Of a stretch of 44,467 nt of DNA, positions 1 to 8,122 are shown piece by piece; the first letter of the stretch is position 1, and each line of letters begins with the position of its first letter. The translations under genes were made by a program, and so were the position numbers. The notes under the pieces were generated by a model. That model was not told the DNA's origin. It made no database searches and saw only the letters and a list, made by a program, of their open reading frames with translations. Location of the stretch: contig JAAWAB010000014.1 of NCBI GenBank assembly GCA_022791915.1, forward strand, positions 1 through 44,467, in the 5' to 3' direction. This stretch comes from Clostridia bacterium (lineage in GTDB: Bacteria > Bacillota > Clostridia > Christensenellales > Pumilibacteraceae).

Positions 1-67
1 AGAAGGGACTTGAACCTTCAACCTACTGATTACAAGTCAGTTGCTCTACCGATTGAGCTACTCCGGC
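1..67 (-). tRNA. tRNA-Thr (anticodon TGT), partial
   Basis: Read on the minus strand this shows the acceptor strand GCCGGAG, a D-arm with AGCTC..GAGC, the anticodon stem-loop ACTGA-CTTGTAA-TCAGT giving anticodon TGT, and a T-arm with GGTTCAAGTCC. The 3' acceptor strand and any CCA lie outside the window. It is the last of four tRNAs transcribed from the promoter at 394-422. Confidence 0.93.
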
Positions 68-95
68 ATACAAAAAAAGGAATGAATCCTTTTAA

Positions 96-171
<76 letters not shown>

Positions 172-178
172 AAAGTAA

Positions 179-255
179 TGGCGACCTGGAAGGGACTTGA
201 ACCCTCGACCTCTAGCGTGACAGGCTAGCGTTCTAACCAACTGAACTACCAGGCC
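179..255 (-). tRNA. tRNA-Asp (anticodon GTC)
   Basis: A complete 77-nt tRNA on the minus strand. The acceptor GGCCTGG pairs with CCAGGTC (one G-U pair), the discriminator base is G, the anticodon loop CTGTCAC gives GTC, the T-loop is GGTTCAAGTCC, and CCA is encoded at 179-181. Only 7 nt separate it from tRNA-Phe. Confidence 0.96.
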
Positions 256-266
256 AAATAAAATAA

Positions 267-343
267 TGGTGGGCCTTCAGGGACTTGAACCCCGGACAGG
301 TCGGTTATGAGCCGACTGCTCTAACCAACTGAGCTAAAGGCCC
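267..343 (-). tRNA. tRNA with CAT anticodon (elongator Met, or lysidine-type Ile2)
   Basis: A complete 77-nt tRNA on the minus strand. The acceptor GGGCCTT pairs with AAGGCCC, the anticodon loop CTCATAA gives CAT, and CCA is encoded at 267-269. The paired G1-C72 end argues against initiator tRNA. The body resembles both clostridial elongator tRNA-Met and the tRNA-Ile2 whose C34 is changed to lysidine, so amino acid identity is not settled from sequence alone. Position before Asp-Phe-Thr favours Met. Confidence 0.88.
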
Positions 344-393
344 GAAAGCTCGGTTTTGCGCCACAAAACGCAGTCAGCAAAACTGACTTATTT

Positions 394-422
394 ACTATAC
401 TACAAAGCGCAAAATCTGTCAA
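394..422 (-). promoter_or_regulatory. Promoter of the tRNA cluster
   Basis: Minus-strand TTGACA (417-422), 17-nt spacer and TATAGT (394-399), a near-consensus vegetative promoter. The leader before the first tRNA (344-388) can form two short hairpins, AGTCAG/CTGACT and GTTTTG/CAAAAC. It lies 67 bases beyond the kinase stop codon, so the tRNAs have their own start. Confidence 0.85.
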
Positions 423-488
423 GGAAAATCGACATCTTTTTTGTGAAATGTTTTGTTTTTTTCTGTTAGGGCAAAACAGTTGCCGCCG

Positions 489-1802
489 TCAATACAACTT
501 AATCACGAACGTAGTACCCAATCCTACGTCGCTTGTTACGTCAATCTTGCCGCCCATGGTTTCCACAATACTTTTGGCAATGGAAAGTCCCAGTCCACTC
601 GAACCTTTCTCTCTCCCCCGCGCTTTATCGCACCGATAAAACCGTTCGAAGATATGCGGAAGGTCTTCCTGCTTGATTCCTATGCCCGTATCCGACACGG
701 TAATTTCGGCATGGTCGTCGCGCATGCCGCACGAAACGGTGATTTTGCCGCCGCTCGGCGTGTATTTGATTGCATTGTCCACCAAGGTGCGCACACACTC
801 GGTCAACAGGTTTTTGTCCGTTTCCACCGTGATGGCGTCCTGCAAACGTTTGAACCCGATTGCATGCGAAAAATCTACCATTTTATAGCTTTCGGCGATT
901 TCGGCTACCACTTCCACCAAGTTGAAACGCGTATTCGTGAGACTGAAATTACCCAAACGCGCCAGTAGCAAAAGTTGTTCGACCAACTTCTTCATGTTTT
1001 CGCTCTCGCGCGCAATGGCTTCGATTCCTTCGTCTAAAATTTTGGGGTCGCTTTTCCCCCAGCGGTTGAGCATGTTGGCGTAACCCTGAATAACGGCAAT
1101 AGGCGTTTTTAATTCGTGACTGGCGTCGGCTACAAAATTCTGTTGCCGCACAAACGACTGTTCGAGATTATCGAGCATTTCGTTGATTCGGTTGGTAAGT
1201 TCCATCAACTCGTCTTGGCTGTCTACCTGGTCGAGCCGAGCCGAAAGATTGTCGCCCGTCACGTCGTCGATTTTATCGGTAATACTGCGAATGGGTTTGA
1301 GCATGAACTGACCCGTAACCCACACCATAGCGGCATACAACGCGCTCACCAACAGCACCAGAATAGAGGTGGTAACGGCGAGCACGCGTAAGTATTCATT
1401 TGTACTTCCGATTTCTTTGCGCAAACTGACCATGAAAAATACGGTAAACGCAGCCAACACCAACAGGAAAATGGCGGCGTAAATTATCGTCATTTTGGCA
1501 ACGAGCGGCAAGTTGATTTTACGCAACAACTTACGCATACCCAAAACGATTCCCGTTATGGGAAAAAATACAATCATGAGCACGGTGAGAAAGAGATTGC
1601 GCTTTTTCTTTACCGTATTCGCCGACGAAAGTTTTTCTTTTTGTAAGTCGGACAGCGTGCGCGCCACGTCGGAACGGTCGTCGTCTTTCTCCAACGGAAA
1701 AACGGACGCTCCCTGCCGCACGGAAAGAGACGCCGTGTTTTCGCTTTCTCCCGGAGTTTTACCTTGTTCTTCCATTTCTCTCGTTTTTTGTCCGTCAGTC
1801 AC
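489..1802 (-). CDS. Sensor histidine kinase (HAMP, OmpR-partner class)
   Basis: Membrane-bound sensor kinase of a two-component system, 437 aa. After a charged N-terminal tail of about 65 residues come hydrophobic segments near 70-90, 102-126 and 141-163, a HAMP linker (about 165-220), a HisKA domain with phospho-accepting H229 in FVADASHELKTP, and an HATPase domain with the N box (VDNAIKYTP) and G boxes (DTGIGI, GLGLSI). Only about 14 residues lie between the second and third hydrophobic segments, so there is almost no outer domain and the signal is probably sensed in or at the membrane. The start is GTG, overlapping the regulator gene by 8 nt, so translation is likely coupled. The HisKA motif resembles ArlS, but the signal cannot be read from sequence. 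Confidence 0.93.
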   Translation of the reverse strand: MTDGQKTREMEEQGKTPGESENTASLSVRQGASVFPLEKDDDRSDVARTLSDLQKEKLSSANTVKKKRNLFLTVLMIVFFPITGIVLGMRKLLRKINLPLVAKMTIIYAAIFLLVLAAFTVFFMVSLRKEIGSTNEYLRVLAVTTSILVLLVSALYAAMVWVTGQFMLKPIRSITDKIDDVTGDNLSARLDQVDSQDELMELTNRINEMLDNLEQSFVRQQNFVADASHELKTPIAVIQGYANMLNRWGKSDPKILDEGIEAIARESENMKKLVEQLLLLARLGNFSLTNTRFNLVEVVAEIAESYKMVDFSHAIGFKRLQDAITVETDKNLLTECVRTLVDNAIKYTPSGGKITVSCGMRDDHAEITVSDTGIGIKQEDLPHIFERFYRCDKARGREKGSSGLGLSIAKSIVETMGGKIDVTSDVGLGTTFVIKLY

Positions 1803-2460
1803 GGATTACATACCCTGCGCCGCGCACCGTCTGAATCATCTGGCATCCGTACACGTCGTCTATTTTACTGCGCAGATACCGTATGTACACGTCTACCACG
1901 TTGGTGTTGCCGTAGAAATCAAATCCCCACACGGCGTCAAGCGCCTGCTCGCGCGAAATCACCACATTTCGGTTGGTAAGCAAATACACCAGCAAATCAA
2001 ACTCTTTTTTGGTTAAATCGATGATATCCGAACCGTAAGTGACCACGTGCGAATCAATGTCTACTTTCAACTTGCCGCATACAAGCGCATTGCTCTCCCG
2101 CCCCACGCTTTTTTTGATGTTGGCACGGATTCGGGCGAGCAACTCTTCGATTGCAAACGGCTTGGTCATATAATCGTTTGCACCCAAATCGAGCCCTGCC
2201 ACTTTATCCATAATCTGGTCGCGCGCCGTAAGAATAATCACGGGCGTTTGCTTGTTCTGACGCAATCTGCGCAATACTTCTATTCCGTTGAGCGACGGCA
2301 ACATGACGTCGAGCACAATGAGATCGTAATCGTTTGCGAGCGCCTCGTCGAGCGCTTCTCTGCCGTCGGCAACGCTCTTGGTTTCATACCCTTCGTGTTC
2401 CAATTCGAGCTGTACGAAACGCGCGATATTCGCCTCGTCTTCCACAATCAGAATTTTCAC
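1795..2460 (-). CDS. OmpR/PhoB-family response regulator
   Basis: DNA-binding response regulator, 221 aa. The N-terminal receiver domain (1-120) has the acidic pocket VEDE, phospho-accepting D51 in LIVLDVMLPS, switch residue T in IILTARD, and lysine in MTKPF. The C-terminal winged helix (about 128-221) has the typical VVTYGSDIIDLTKKEFDLL and IRYLRSKID segments. The GTG start has a strong GGAGG site 7 nt upstream. Its own kinase follows with an 8-nt overlap. Only 25 nt separate it from pyk upstream, so it may be read with pyk and metA. Regulon unknown. Confidence 0.95.
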   Translation of the reverse strand: MKILIVEDEANIARFVQLELEHEGYETKSVADGREALDEALANDYDLIVLDVMLPSLNGIEVLRRLRQNKQTPVIILTARDQIMDKVAGLDLGANDYMTKPFAIEELLARIRANIKKSVGRESNALVCGKLKVDIDSHVVTYGSDIIDLTKKEFDLLVYLLTNRNVVISREQALDAVWGFDFYGNTNVVDVYIRYLRSKIDDVYGCQMIQTVRGAGYVIRD

Positions 2461-2485
2461 GATATTTCCTCCGTTCTTTGCGATT

Positions 2486-3910
2486 TTACTGTTCGTCGCC
2501 CACGATTTCTATGCGCATGGTGTTGGTGTTGCCCGCAATCCCCACAGGTACGCCGCCCGTAATGACGACGAGGTCTCCTTTCTTGATGAGTCCCGTTCCG
2601 CGCGCCCATTCCACCGAATTGTTGAACAGTTCGTTTGAATTAGGCTGCGGCGACCCCAAAACGGGCACCACGCCCCAATTCATTGCCAGTTGATAATATG
2701 CCTTGCGCGAAATCGTTGCCGCTATAATCACGCAATCGGGGCGAAAACGCGACACTTTGCGCGCCGTAAATCCGGTATGCGACAACGCGATAATCGCTTT
2801 TGCGTTCAGGTCGAACGACGCTTCTACCGTAGCGTGGCTTATGGCGTCGGTAATGGTTTTGATAACGGGGTCGAGATTACGGAAACGCTTGCGGAAATGA
2901 ATGGAACTTTCCGTTTTCTCGGCGATTTTCGCCATGGTTTTCACCGTTTCCACGCAGTACTTGCCCATTGCCGTTTCGCCCGAAAGCATGATTGCCGACG
3001 TGCCGTCGTAAATCGCGTTTGCCACGTCGCTGATTTCCGCACGGGTAGGACGCGGATTGGTAATCATGCTTTCCAACATCTGCGTGGCGGTAATTACTTT
3101 TTTGCCCTGTTTATAGCAGAGTGAAATCATGTCTTTCTGAATGGCAGGCAATTCTTCAAACGGAATTTCCACGCCCATGTCGCCGCGGGCAACCATCACG
3201 CCGTCGCACTCGTCGATGATTTCGCGGATATTGTTCACGCCTTCGCGATTCTCTATTTTGGAAATAATCTGCACGTCTTTTCCGTTGCACGAATCGAGCA
3301 GTTCTTTCACCTGCCGCACGTCGTCCGCTTTGCGCACGAAACTGATGGCGAGATAATCGATATCCTGTTTGATGCCGAACAGAATATCTTTTTTATCCAC
3401 TTCGGAAAGATAGGGCATGTCAATGGTAATACCGGGCAGGTTGATACTTTTGCGGTTGCTCAACTCGCCGCCGTGCGTAACAACGCAAACCACTTCTTTT
3501 TCCGACACCGAATCCACTTTCAGTTCAATCAGTCCGTCGTTGAGTAAAATGATATCTCCTTCCTTTACGCAAGCGGGCAAACGGGGATACGTTACCGAAA
3601 CGCGGGCGTTATTTCCTTCGCACTCTTCGGTGGTAAGCGTAAAATAATTGCCTTCCGACAACAGGGCTTTTCCGTTCTCGAACGTGCGGATTCGGATTTC
3701 GGGTCCTTTGGTATCCAGCATGATTGCCACCGATTGATTGAGTTCTTCGCGGGCGCGCTTTACCATATCGATACGCGCGGCATGCTCGTCGTATGTACCG
3801 TGCGACATATTGAGTCGCGCCACGTTCATGCCCGCCTTTATCAGACGTTTCATAGTTTGGTAGTTGTCGGTAGCAGGTCCCAGTGTGCAGACGATTTTTG
3901 TTTTTCTCAT
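2486..3910 (-). CDS. pyk: Pyruvate kinase
   Basis: Converts phosphoenolpyruvate and ADP to pyruvate and ATP, the last step of glycolysis; cytoplasmic. 474 aa, the usual length without the extra C-terminal PEP-utilizer domain found in some Bacillota. Visible motifs are MRKTKIVCTLGPA at the start, LNMSHG, LDTKGPEIR, the active-site lysine region IISKIENREGV, MVARGDMGVEIP, and TATQMLESM. The ATG at 3910 is preceded by AGAGG at 8 nt; a longer reading to 4033 adds 41 residues that do not look like pyruvate kinase and run into metA, so it is rejected. It lies 65 nt after metA and before the two-component genes. Confidence 0.97.
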   Translation of the reverse strand: MRKTKIVCTLGPATDNYQTMKRLIKAGMNVARLNMSHGTYDEHAARIDMVKRAREELNQSVAIMLDTKGPEIRIRTFENGKALLSEGNYFTLTTEECEGNNARVSVTYPRLPACVKEGDIILLNDGLIELKVDSVSEKEVVCVVTHGGELSNRKSINLPGITIDMPYLSEVDKKDILFGIKQDIDYLAISFVRKADDVRQVKELLDSCNGKDVQIISKIENREGVNNIREIIDECDGVMVARGDMGVEIPFEELPAIQKDMISLCYKQGKKVITATQMLESMITNPRPTRAEISDVANAIYDGTSAIMLSGETAMGKYCVETVKTMAKIAEKTESSIHFRKRFRNLDPVIKTITDAISHATVEASFDLNAKAIIALSHTGFTARKVSRFRPDCVIIAATISRKAYYQLAMNWGVVPVLGSPQPNSNELFNNSVEWARGTGLIKKGDLVVITGGVPVGIAGNTNTMRIEIVGDEQ

Positions 3911-3975
3911 TTTATATACCTCTTGAATGAATAGGCTTATGCTATAAAGCAATTTCAGATTTAACCGAACGGAAT

Positions 3976-4899
3976 TTATCGAATACGTTCTATATCGTAC
4001 GGCGTAGACTGATACACGCAGTAGTTGAGCCAATTGGAAATGAGTAACGATTCATGTGCGCGCCAATGCAGTTTAGGTAACTTCCCCACTACGTCGTTTT
4101 CATAATAATGAACGGGCGGCAATACTTTTCTTCCGCTTTGCACATCTCGCATATATTCGTTATGCAGAGTATCGGCGTCGTATTCGCCGTGTCCGAACAC
4201 AAACACTTTGCGCAGCGTTTTGTCGGCGGCAAGGTAGATGCCCGCTTCTTTCGATTCGGCAAGAATATCCACTTGACGACAAGCGCGTATTTTATCGGCG
4301 TCTATCTGTGTGTGGCGCGAATGGGGCGCCGCAAACGTATCGTCGAATCCCCGCACAAGCGGATTGCGTTTATCGGGCACTTCGTGCTCGAACACGCCGA
4401 AAATCTTCTGCGGCATTACCGTTTTTTCGATTCCGTACAGATAGAACATTGCCGCCTGCGCCGCCCAACAGATGTACATGGCGGAATACACGTTGTGTTC
4501 CGCCCAGTCCATAATGCGTTTGAGCTCTTCCCAGTACGCCACGTCTTCATACGCCATTTTTTCCACCGGCGCACCCGTAACAATCAAACCGTCGAATTTT
4601 GCCCCGCCCCGCACTTCTTCTTCAAACGTGCGGTAAAACGTTTCGAGATGTTCGCGCGTGGTGCTTTTGGGCGCATACGACGCCGTTGTGAGCAACGTGA
4701 CTTCCACCTGCAACGGGTTGTTGGAGAGAAGGCGCAACAGTTGCGTTTCGGTGTCGATTTTATTGGGCATTAAATTGAGCACCGCAATTTTAAGCGGGCG
4801 GATTTCCTGCCCAGTAGCGCGCACGGTATCCATGATGAAAATGTTTTCGCCGATTAGCGTTTGCGCAGACGGCAGAGAACGCGGCACTTTTACGGGCAC
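3976..4899 (-). CDS. metA: Homoserine O-acyltransferase (probably acetyl-CoA specific)
   Basis: Activates homoserine in methionine synthesis; 307 aa, full family length. The glutamine-amidotransferase-like fold is seen in LNLMPNKIDTETQ, LIVTGAP, the nucleophile C144 in ICWAAQA, and the His/Glu pair in FGHGEYD. The residue after GAPV is Glu (E113), as in MetA enzymes that use acetyl-CoA, rather than the Gly of the E. coli succinyl enzyme, so acetyl specificity is inferred. The start is GTG with a perfect AGGAGG 7 nt upstream. A consensus promoter sits at 4929-4957. I saw no SAM riboswitch in the short leader. Confidence 0.95.
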   Translation of the reverse strand: MPVKVPRSLPSAQTLIGENIFIMDTVRATGQEIRPLKIAVLNLMPNKIDTETQLLRLLSNNPLQVEVTLLTTASYAPKSTTREHLETFYRTFEEEVRGGAKFDGLIVTGAPVEKMAYEDVAYWEELKRIMDWAEHNVYSAMYICWAAQAAMFYLYGIEKTVMPQKIFGVFEHEVPDKRNPLVRGFDDTFAAPHSRHTQIDADKIRACRQVDILAESKEAGIYLAADKTLRKVFVFGHGEYDADTLHNEYMRDVQSGRKVLPPVHYYENDVVGKLPKLHWRAHESLLISNWLNYCVYQSTPYDIERIR

Positions 4900-4928
4900 G
4901 GAAACACCTCCTAAAATCTTGCGCTTTC

Positions 4929-4957
4929 ACTATACCACGAGTTTACCGTTTTGTCAA
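4929..4957 (-). promoter_or_regulatory. Promoter of metA (possibly metA-pyk-regulator-kinase)
   Basis: Minus-strand TTGACA (4952-4957), 17-nt spacer, TATAGT (4929-4934). The expected transcript begins about 23 nt before the GTG of metA, too short a leader for a SAM riboswitch or T-box. Confidence 0.85.
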
Positions 4958-5100
4958 TCGTTATCCATTGTCTGCAAGGCAAAAGACGCCGCAAGCCGAA
5001 AGCCGAAAGAATTTTCTTTCGTTTTTACGTGTCCGACGCCCGATTTTTGGTTGCAAACCGCACTTTTACAAAGAAATCGACAAAAATCACGCCCAAAATG

Positions 5101-5129
5101 TTGGCAAAAAAGCGAAACCGTGATATAAT
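5101..5129 (+). promoter_or_regulatory. Promoter of the 5176-5766 gene
   Basis: TTGGCA (5101-5106), 17-nt spacer, TATAAT (5124-5129). A purine-rich AAAGGAG site follows at 5158-5164 before the ATG at 5176. Confidence 0.8.
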
Positions 5130-5175
5130 ACATACAAATACGGTATATGTATAATACAAAGGAGAATGCCGCGAA

Positions 5176-5766
5176 ATGAATCCCAAACAGCTCAAATACC
5201 ATTCGTTATTCGAACAGATGGCGCAGTCCGACCCGATGACCGAAGCGAGTGCAAAGAAATTTCTGCCGCAATTCATGACGCTCGATTTTCAGTTGGCACT
5301 CGACGTGTGGGATTATTTGTGCACCACACGCGAAGAGTTGCTCATGAAAGACAAAAACGCGGGGCTACTGCTCGGCGACAAAGCGCTCGATTTGTATTTC
5401 CGCAAATCGGCGCCCAAAACGGTGAAATGCCTGTTTGAAACGCCCGCCGTGCGCAGAGCGGTTTTTCAATACTCTCCCACGGCAAACGACGGCATTGCGT
5501 TCAACGCATTGGTAGACGTGTTGGTGGCAAACAAAACCGCTTATGCCGAAGAGGCGTTCAAATGTTTGGTAAAAAACGAACGGATTGCTTACGGACCTTT
5601 TATGAAAGCACTGCTCGAACGCGTATTCATTGAGATTCTGAAAAAAAGCACTTCGAAAAAATTGGAGATGAACCGCAAACTTGCCGCTCTTTTACTCACC
5701 TACATCGGCAAAATCAAAACGGACGAACGCGCCATGCTCGAACAGCGTATCCGCGAAACTATGTAA
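5176..5766 (+). CDS. Conserved-looking hypothetical protein, 196 aa
   Basis: I do not recognise a family. The protein is soluble, without signal peptide or membrane segment, and looks mostly helical with leucine- and alanine-rich stretches resembling a small helical-repeat fold. The central part (about 45-70) has DVWDYLCTTREELLMKDKNAG. It has its own near-consensus promoter, a good ribosome site 11 nt before the ATG and a bidirectional terminator just after the stop, so it is a monocistronic gene and very likely real. The ATG at 5166 is in another frame and too close to the ribosome site. Nothing around it (metA on one side, prs on the other, both on the opposite strand) suggests its role. 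Confidence 0.8.
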   Translation: MNPKQLKYHSLFEQMAQSDPMTEASAKKFLPQFMTLDFQLALDVWDYLCTTREELLMKDKNAGLLLGDKALDLYFRKSAPKTVKCLFETPAVRRAVFQYSPTANDGIAFNALVDVLVANKTAYAEEAFKCLVKNERIAYGPFMKALLERVFIEILKKSTSKKLEMNRKLAALLLTYIGKIKTDERAMLEQRIRETM

Positions 5767-5784
5767 AAAACAAAAATCGCATAC

Positions 5785-5823
5785 AAAAAAGTCTTTCTTT
5801 CGCTTGAAAAGAAAGACTTTTTT
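5785..5823. terminator. Bidirectional terminator
   Basis: Inverted repeat AAAAAAGTCTTTCTTT / AAAGAAAGACTTTTTT with a short loop. A- and T-runs on both sides make it work for both converging genes: the 5176-5766 gene (plus) and prs (minus). Confidence 0.85.
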
Positions 5824-5840
5824 CTTATCTTGTTTTTCTC

Positions 5841-6803
5841 TTATTCGTATAATTTGCTGACGGGTAGGTCGGCGTAAATCGCTTCGATTGCTTCCGCAAA
5901 AATAGGCGCCACCGTCACTTCTTTAATCTTTCCGATACGCTTTTCGGGCGGAAGTTCTATGGTATCGAGCACGAACAACTGCTCAATCACCGAATTTTCC
6001 AACCGCTCCATGGCGGGACCGGACAGCACGGCATGCGTACAGCACGCATACACTTCGGTTGCGCCGCCTACTTCGATGAGCGCCTTGGCGCCCTGCGTAA
6101 TGGTGCCTGCGGTATCAATCATATCGTCCACCAACAAACACTTTTTGCCGCGAACATCACCCACAATGTTCATTACTTCCATTACGTTGGCTTTGGGTCT
6201 GCGCTTGTCCACAATGGCAAGATTGAGATTGAGTTTTTGCGCCATCTGACGCGCTCTGCCCACGCTACCCACGTCGGGCGAAACCACAATCATTTCTTCC
6301 TTATCTTTCATAAAGTCTTGCTTTAAGAGCGCTTTGGTAAGAACGGGAATCCCCAAAAGGTGGTCTACGGGAATATCGAAAAAGCCCTGAATCTGCGCCG
6401 CATGCAAGTCCATGGTGAGCACACGGTCGGCACCCGCACTCGTTATCAGGTCGGCAACCAACTTCGCAGTGATAGGGTCGCGCGCGCGTGCCTTTCTATC
6501 TTGCCGCGCATATCCGAAATACGGAATAACCGCCGTGATTCTGCCCGCGCTCGCTCTGCGCAATGCGTCAATCATCACAAGCAATTCCATAAGATTGTCA
6601 TTTACGGGATATGCCGTAGACTGAATCACAAACACGTCGCATCCGCGCACCGTTTCGCCGATATGCACTGCGCATTCGCCGTCGCTGAACGTGCCCACTT
6701 CCGCATCGGCAAGTTGCATTTTGAGTTTGTCGGCAATTGCCTGCGCGAGTTTTCTGCTACCGTTGCCCGCAAACAGTTTTATCCTGTTACCGTGTGCTAT
6801 CAT
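5841..6803 (-). CDS. prs: Ribose-phosphate pyrophosphokinase (PRPP synthetase)
   Basis: Makes phosphoribosyl pyrophosphate from ribose-5-phosphate and ATP for purine, pyrimidine, NAD, His and Trp synthesis; 320 aa, class I length. Visible are FSDGE, the ATP/metal segment YFGYARQDRKARARDPITAKLVADL, DLHAAQIQGFFDIPVDHL, the PRPP-binding loop LVDDMIDTAGT, and VVSPDVGSVGRA. The ATG at 6803 has an AAGGAG site about 14 nt upstream. It follows the GlmU-like gene by 29 nt on the same strand; glmU-prs pairing is common in Bacillota. Confidence 0.97.
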   Translation of the reverse strand: MIAHGNRIKLFAGNGSRKLAQAIADKLKMQLADAEVGTFSDGECAVHIGETVRGCDVFVIQSTAYPVNDNLMELLVMIDALRRASAGRITAVIPYFGYARQDRKARARDPITAKLVADLITSAGADRVLTMDLHAAQIQGFFDIPVDHLLGIPVLTKALLKQDFMKDKEEMIVVSPDVGSVGRARQMAQKLNLNLAIVDKRRPKANVMEVMNIVGDVRGKKCLLVDDMIDTAGTITQGAKALIEVGGATEVYACCTHAVLSGPAMERLENSVIEQLFVLDTIELPPEKRIGKIKEVTVAPIFAEAIEAIYADLPVSKLYE

Positions 6804-6832
6804 TTTGTCTGTATGTACTCCTTCTTGGGTTA

Positions 6833-7936
6833 TTATACGTTTTCGTTTTTGGGCGCGAACTTATTGCCCTTCCACTCCGTTTTATTCACCTGACGGGCGC
6901 GCGCAATGGCGAGCGCACCTGCGGGAACGTTTTCGTTCAGCGTACTGCCCGCCGCTATAAAAGCGCCGTCTTCAATCACCATGGGTGCAATGATATTGCT
7001 GTTACTGCCCACAAACACGCGGTTGCCCACTTTGGTACGGAATTTGTTTTTGCCGTCGTAGTTCACAAACACGACACCGCAACCGACGTTGCACATGTCG
7101 CCCATTTCGCAATCGCCCACATACGAAAGATGCGAAACTTTGCAACCTGCGCCGATAATGCTCTTTTTAATCTCCACAAAATCGCCGATTCGGCAATCGG
7201 GTCCGATAATGCTGTCGGGACGGATATAGGCAAACGGACCCACTTTGGTGCGCTCGCCGATATAGCTGTGATAAATACGGCTACTGTTCAGTTCCGCGCC
7301 TTCGCCGATGATACCGTCTTCCACCACGTTGGCATACAGCAACTTTGCACCCGCATTTATCACCGTTTTGCCTTTGAGAATATTTTGCGGTCCGATTTCC
7401 ACACCGGGCGCAATCACTACGTCGCCTTCCACCACCGTGGTTCCCAAATCGGTGAACCGCACGCCGCGTTCGCAATGATACCGCAAAATACGGTTACGCA
7501 TTACGTCGGTGATAAGCGCAAGATTGTGCGGCGAATCGGCGGTAAGAAAATCTTCTTCCAAAAAATAATAGGTGTTGTCTAAATACAGCTTTTCACAGGA
7601 AAGCAAAAACGACGTTCGGAACACATACCCGCGCGTCATTTTTACCACGTTCAGGTTGCCGTTCTCCGCCACTGCCACCGCGTCGGTCACCGTTTTTTTG
7701 GTGATGAGCGGCGTATCGGAATACAGCACTACCGTATATTTTTCAGTTGCGTCCGCCACGGAACGAAGTTGCCCGAGCCACTCGGCGTCGTCCGGTCGGT
7801 CGATTGCAATCGCAGACGTTTCGCCCAGCGATAAAGTTACCCAATCCAGCATAGTTTTGCCCAAAAGCACCGTTTGGGACGTATCTCCCACGGAATCGTG
7901 ATGCACTTTGAGAATAATACCGAAAACGCTGTCCAT
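6833..7936 (-). CDS. GlmU-like protein with reduced N-terminal domain
   Basis: 367 aa, against about 455 for standard GlmU. The C-terminal left-handed beta-helix acetyltransferase part (about 165-367) is well kept: RPDSIIGPDCRIGDFVEIK, the catalytic-His region SHLSYVGDCEMG, FVNYDGKNKF and VGSNSNIIAP. It would acetylate glucosamine-1-phosphate. The N-terminal uridylyltransferase half is strongly shortened. The nucleotide-binding LAAGxGTRM loop is absent (GIILKVHHDSVGDTS stands in its place) and the sugar-binding segment is largely gone, although YSDTPLI survives. So it probably lacks UTP transfer activity and is either a lone acetyltransferase or a repurposed protein. Promoter spacing suggests a leaderless transcript. 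The same domain order as in GlmU means it is not a fusion artefact. Confidence 0.85.
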   Translation of the reverse strand: MDSVFGIILKVHHDSVGDTSQTVLLGKTMLDWVTLSLGETSAIAIDRPDDAEWLGQLRSVADATEKYTVVLYSDTPLITKKTVTDAVAVAENGNLNVVKMTRGYVFRTSFLLSCEKLYLDNTYYFLEEDFLTADSPHNLALITDVMRNRILRYHCERGVRFTDLGTTVVEGDVVIAPGVEIGPQNILKGKTVINAGAKLLYANVVEDGIIGEGAELNSSRIYHSYIGERTKVGPFAYIRPDSIIGPDCRIGDFVEIKKSIIGAGCKVSHLSYVGDCEMGDMCNVGCGVVFVNYDGKNKFRTKVGNRVFVGSNSNIIAPMVIEDGAFIAAGSTLNENVPAGALAIARARQVNKTEWKGNKFAPKNENV

Positions 7937-7945
7937 AACGAAATC

Positions 7946-7974
7946 ATTATATATCGTGCGGCGATTCTTGTCAA
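7946..7974 (-). promoter_or_regulatory. Promoter of the GlmU-like gene and prs; leaderless start
   Basis: Minus-strand TTGACA (7969-7974), 17-nt spacer, TATAAT (7946-7951), a perfect consensus. The predicted transcript start (about 7939) is 3 nt before the ATG at 7936, leaving no room for a ribosome site; none is visible. Confidence 0.85.
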
Positions 7975-8060
7975 GTCAATTCGGTCTAAAAACACAAATC
8001 GATACGCTATGCCCGCTCGGATTTTAATGCAACTTTAATCCGACTTTTATCTTCCTGTTA

Positions 8061-8089
8061 TTGAGTTTTACAAAAAAATATTGTATACT
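8061..8089 (+). promoter_or_regulatory. Promoter of the 8123-8443 gene
   Basis: TTGAGT (8061-8066), 17-nt spacer, TATACT (8084-8089). It is followed by AAAAGGAG at 8104-8111. Confidence 0.75.
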
Positions 8090-8122
8090 ATCGGTATTGA
8101 AACAAAAGGAGATTTTTTTGAA

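Noticed and set aside
423..488. Terminator after the histidine kinase gene
   Set aside because: A short inverted repeat exists but it is followed by A-rich, not T-rich, sequence on the transcribed strand.
3911..4033. N-terminal extension of pyruvate kinase
   Set aside because: The extra 41 residues do not match the family and overlap metA; the ATG at 3910 has a proper ribosome site.
4900..5175. SAM riboswitch or T-box in front of metA
   Set aside because: The metA promoter gives a leader of only about 23 nt, and I saw no SAM-riboswitch core or T-box sequence further upstream.
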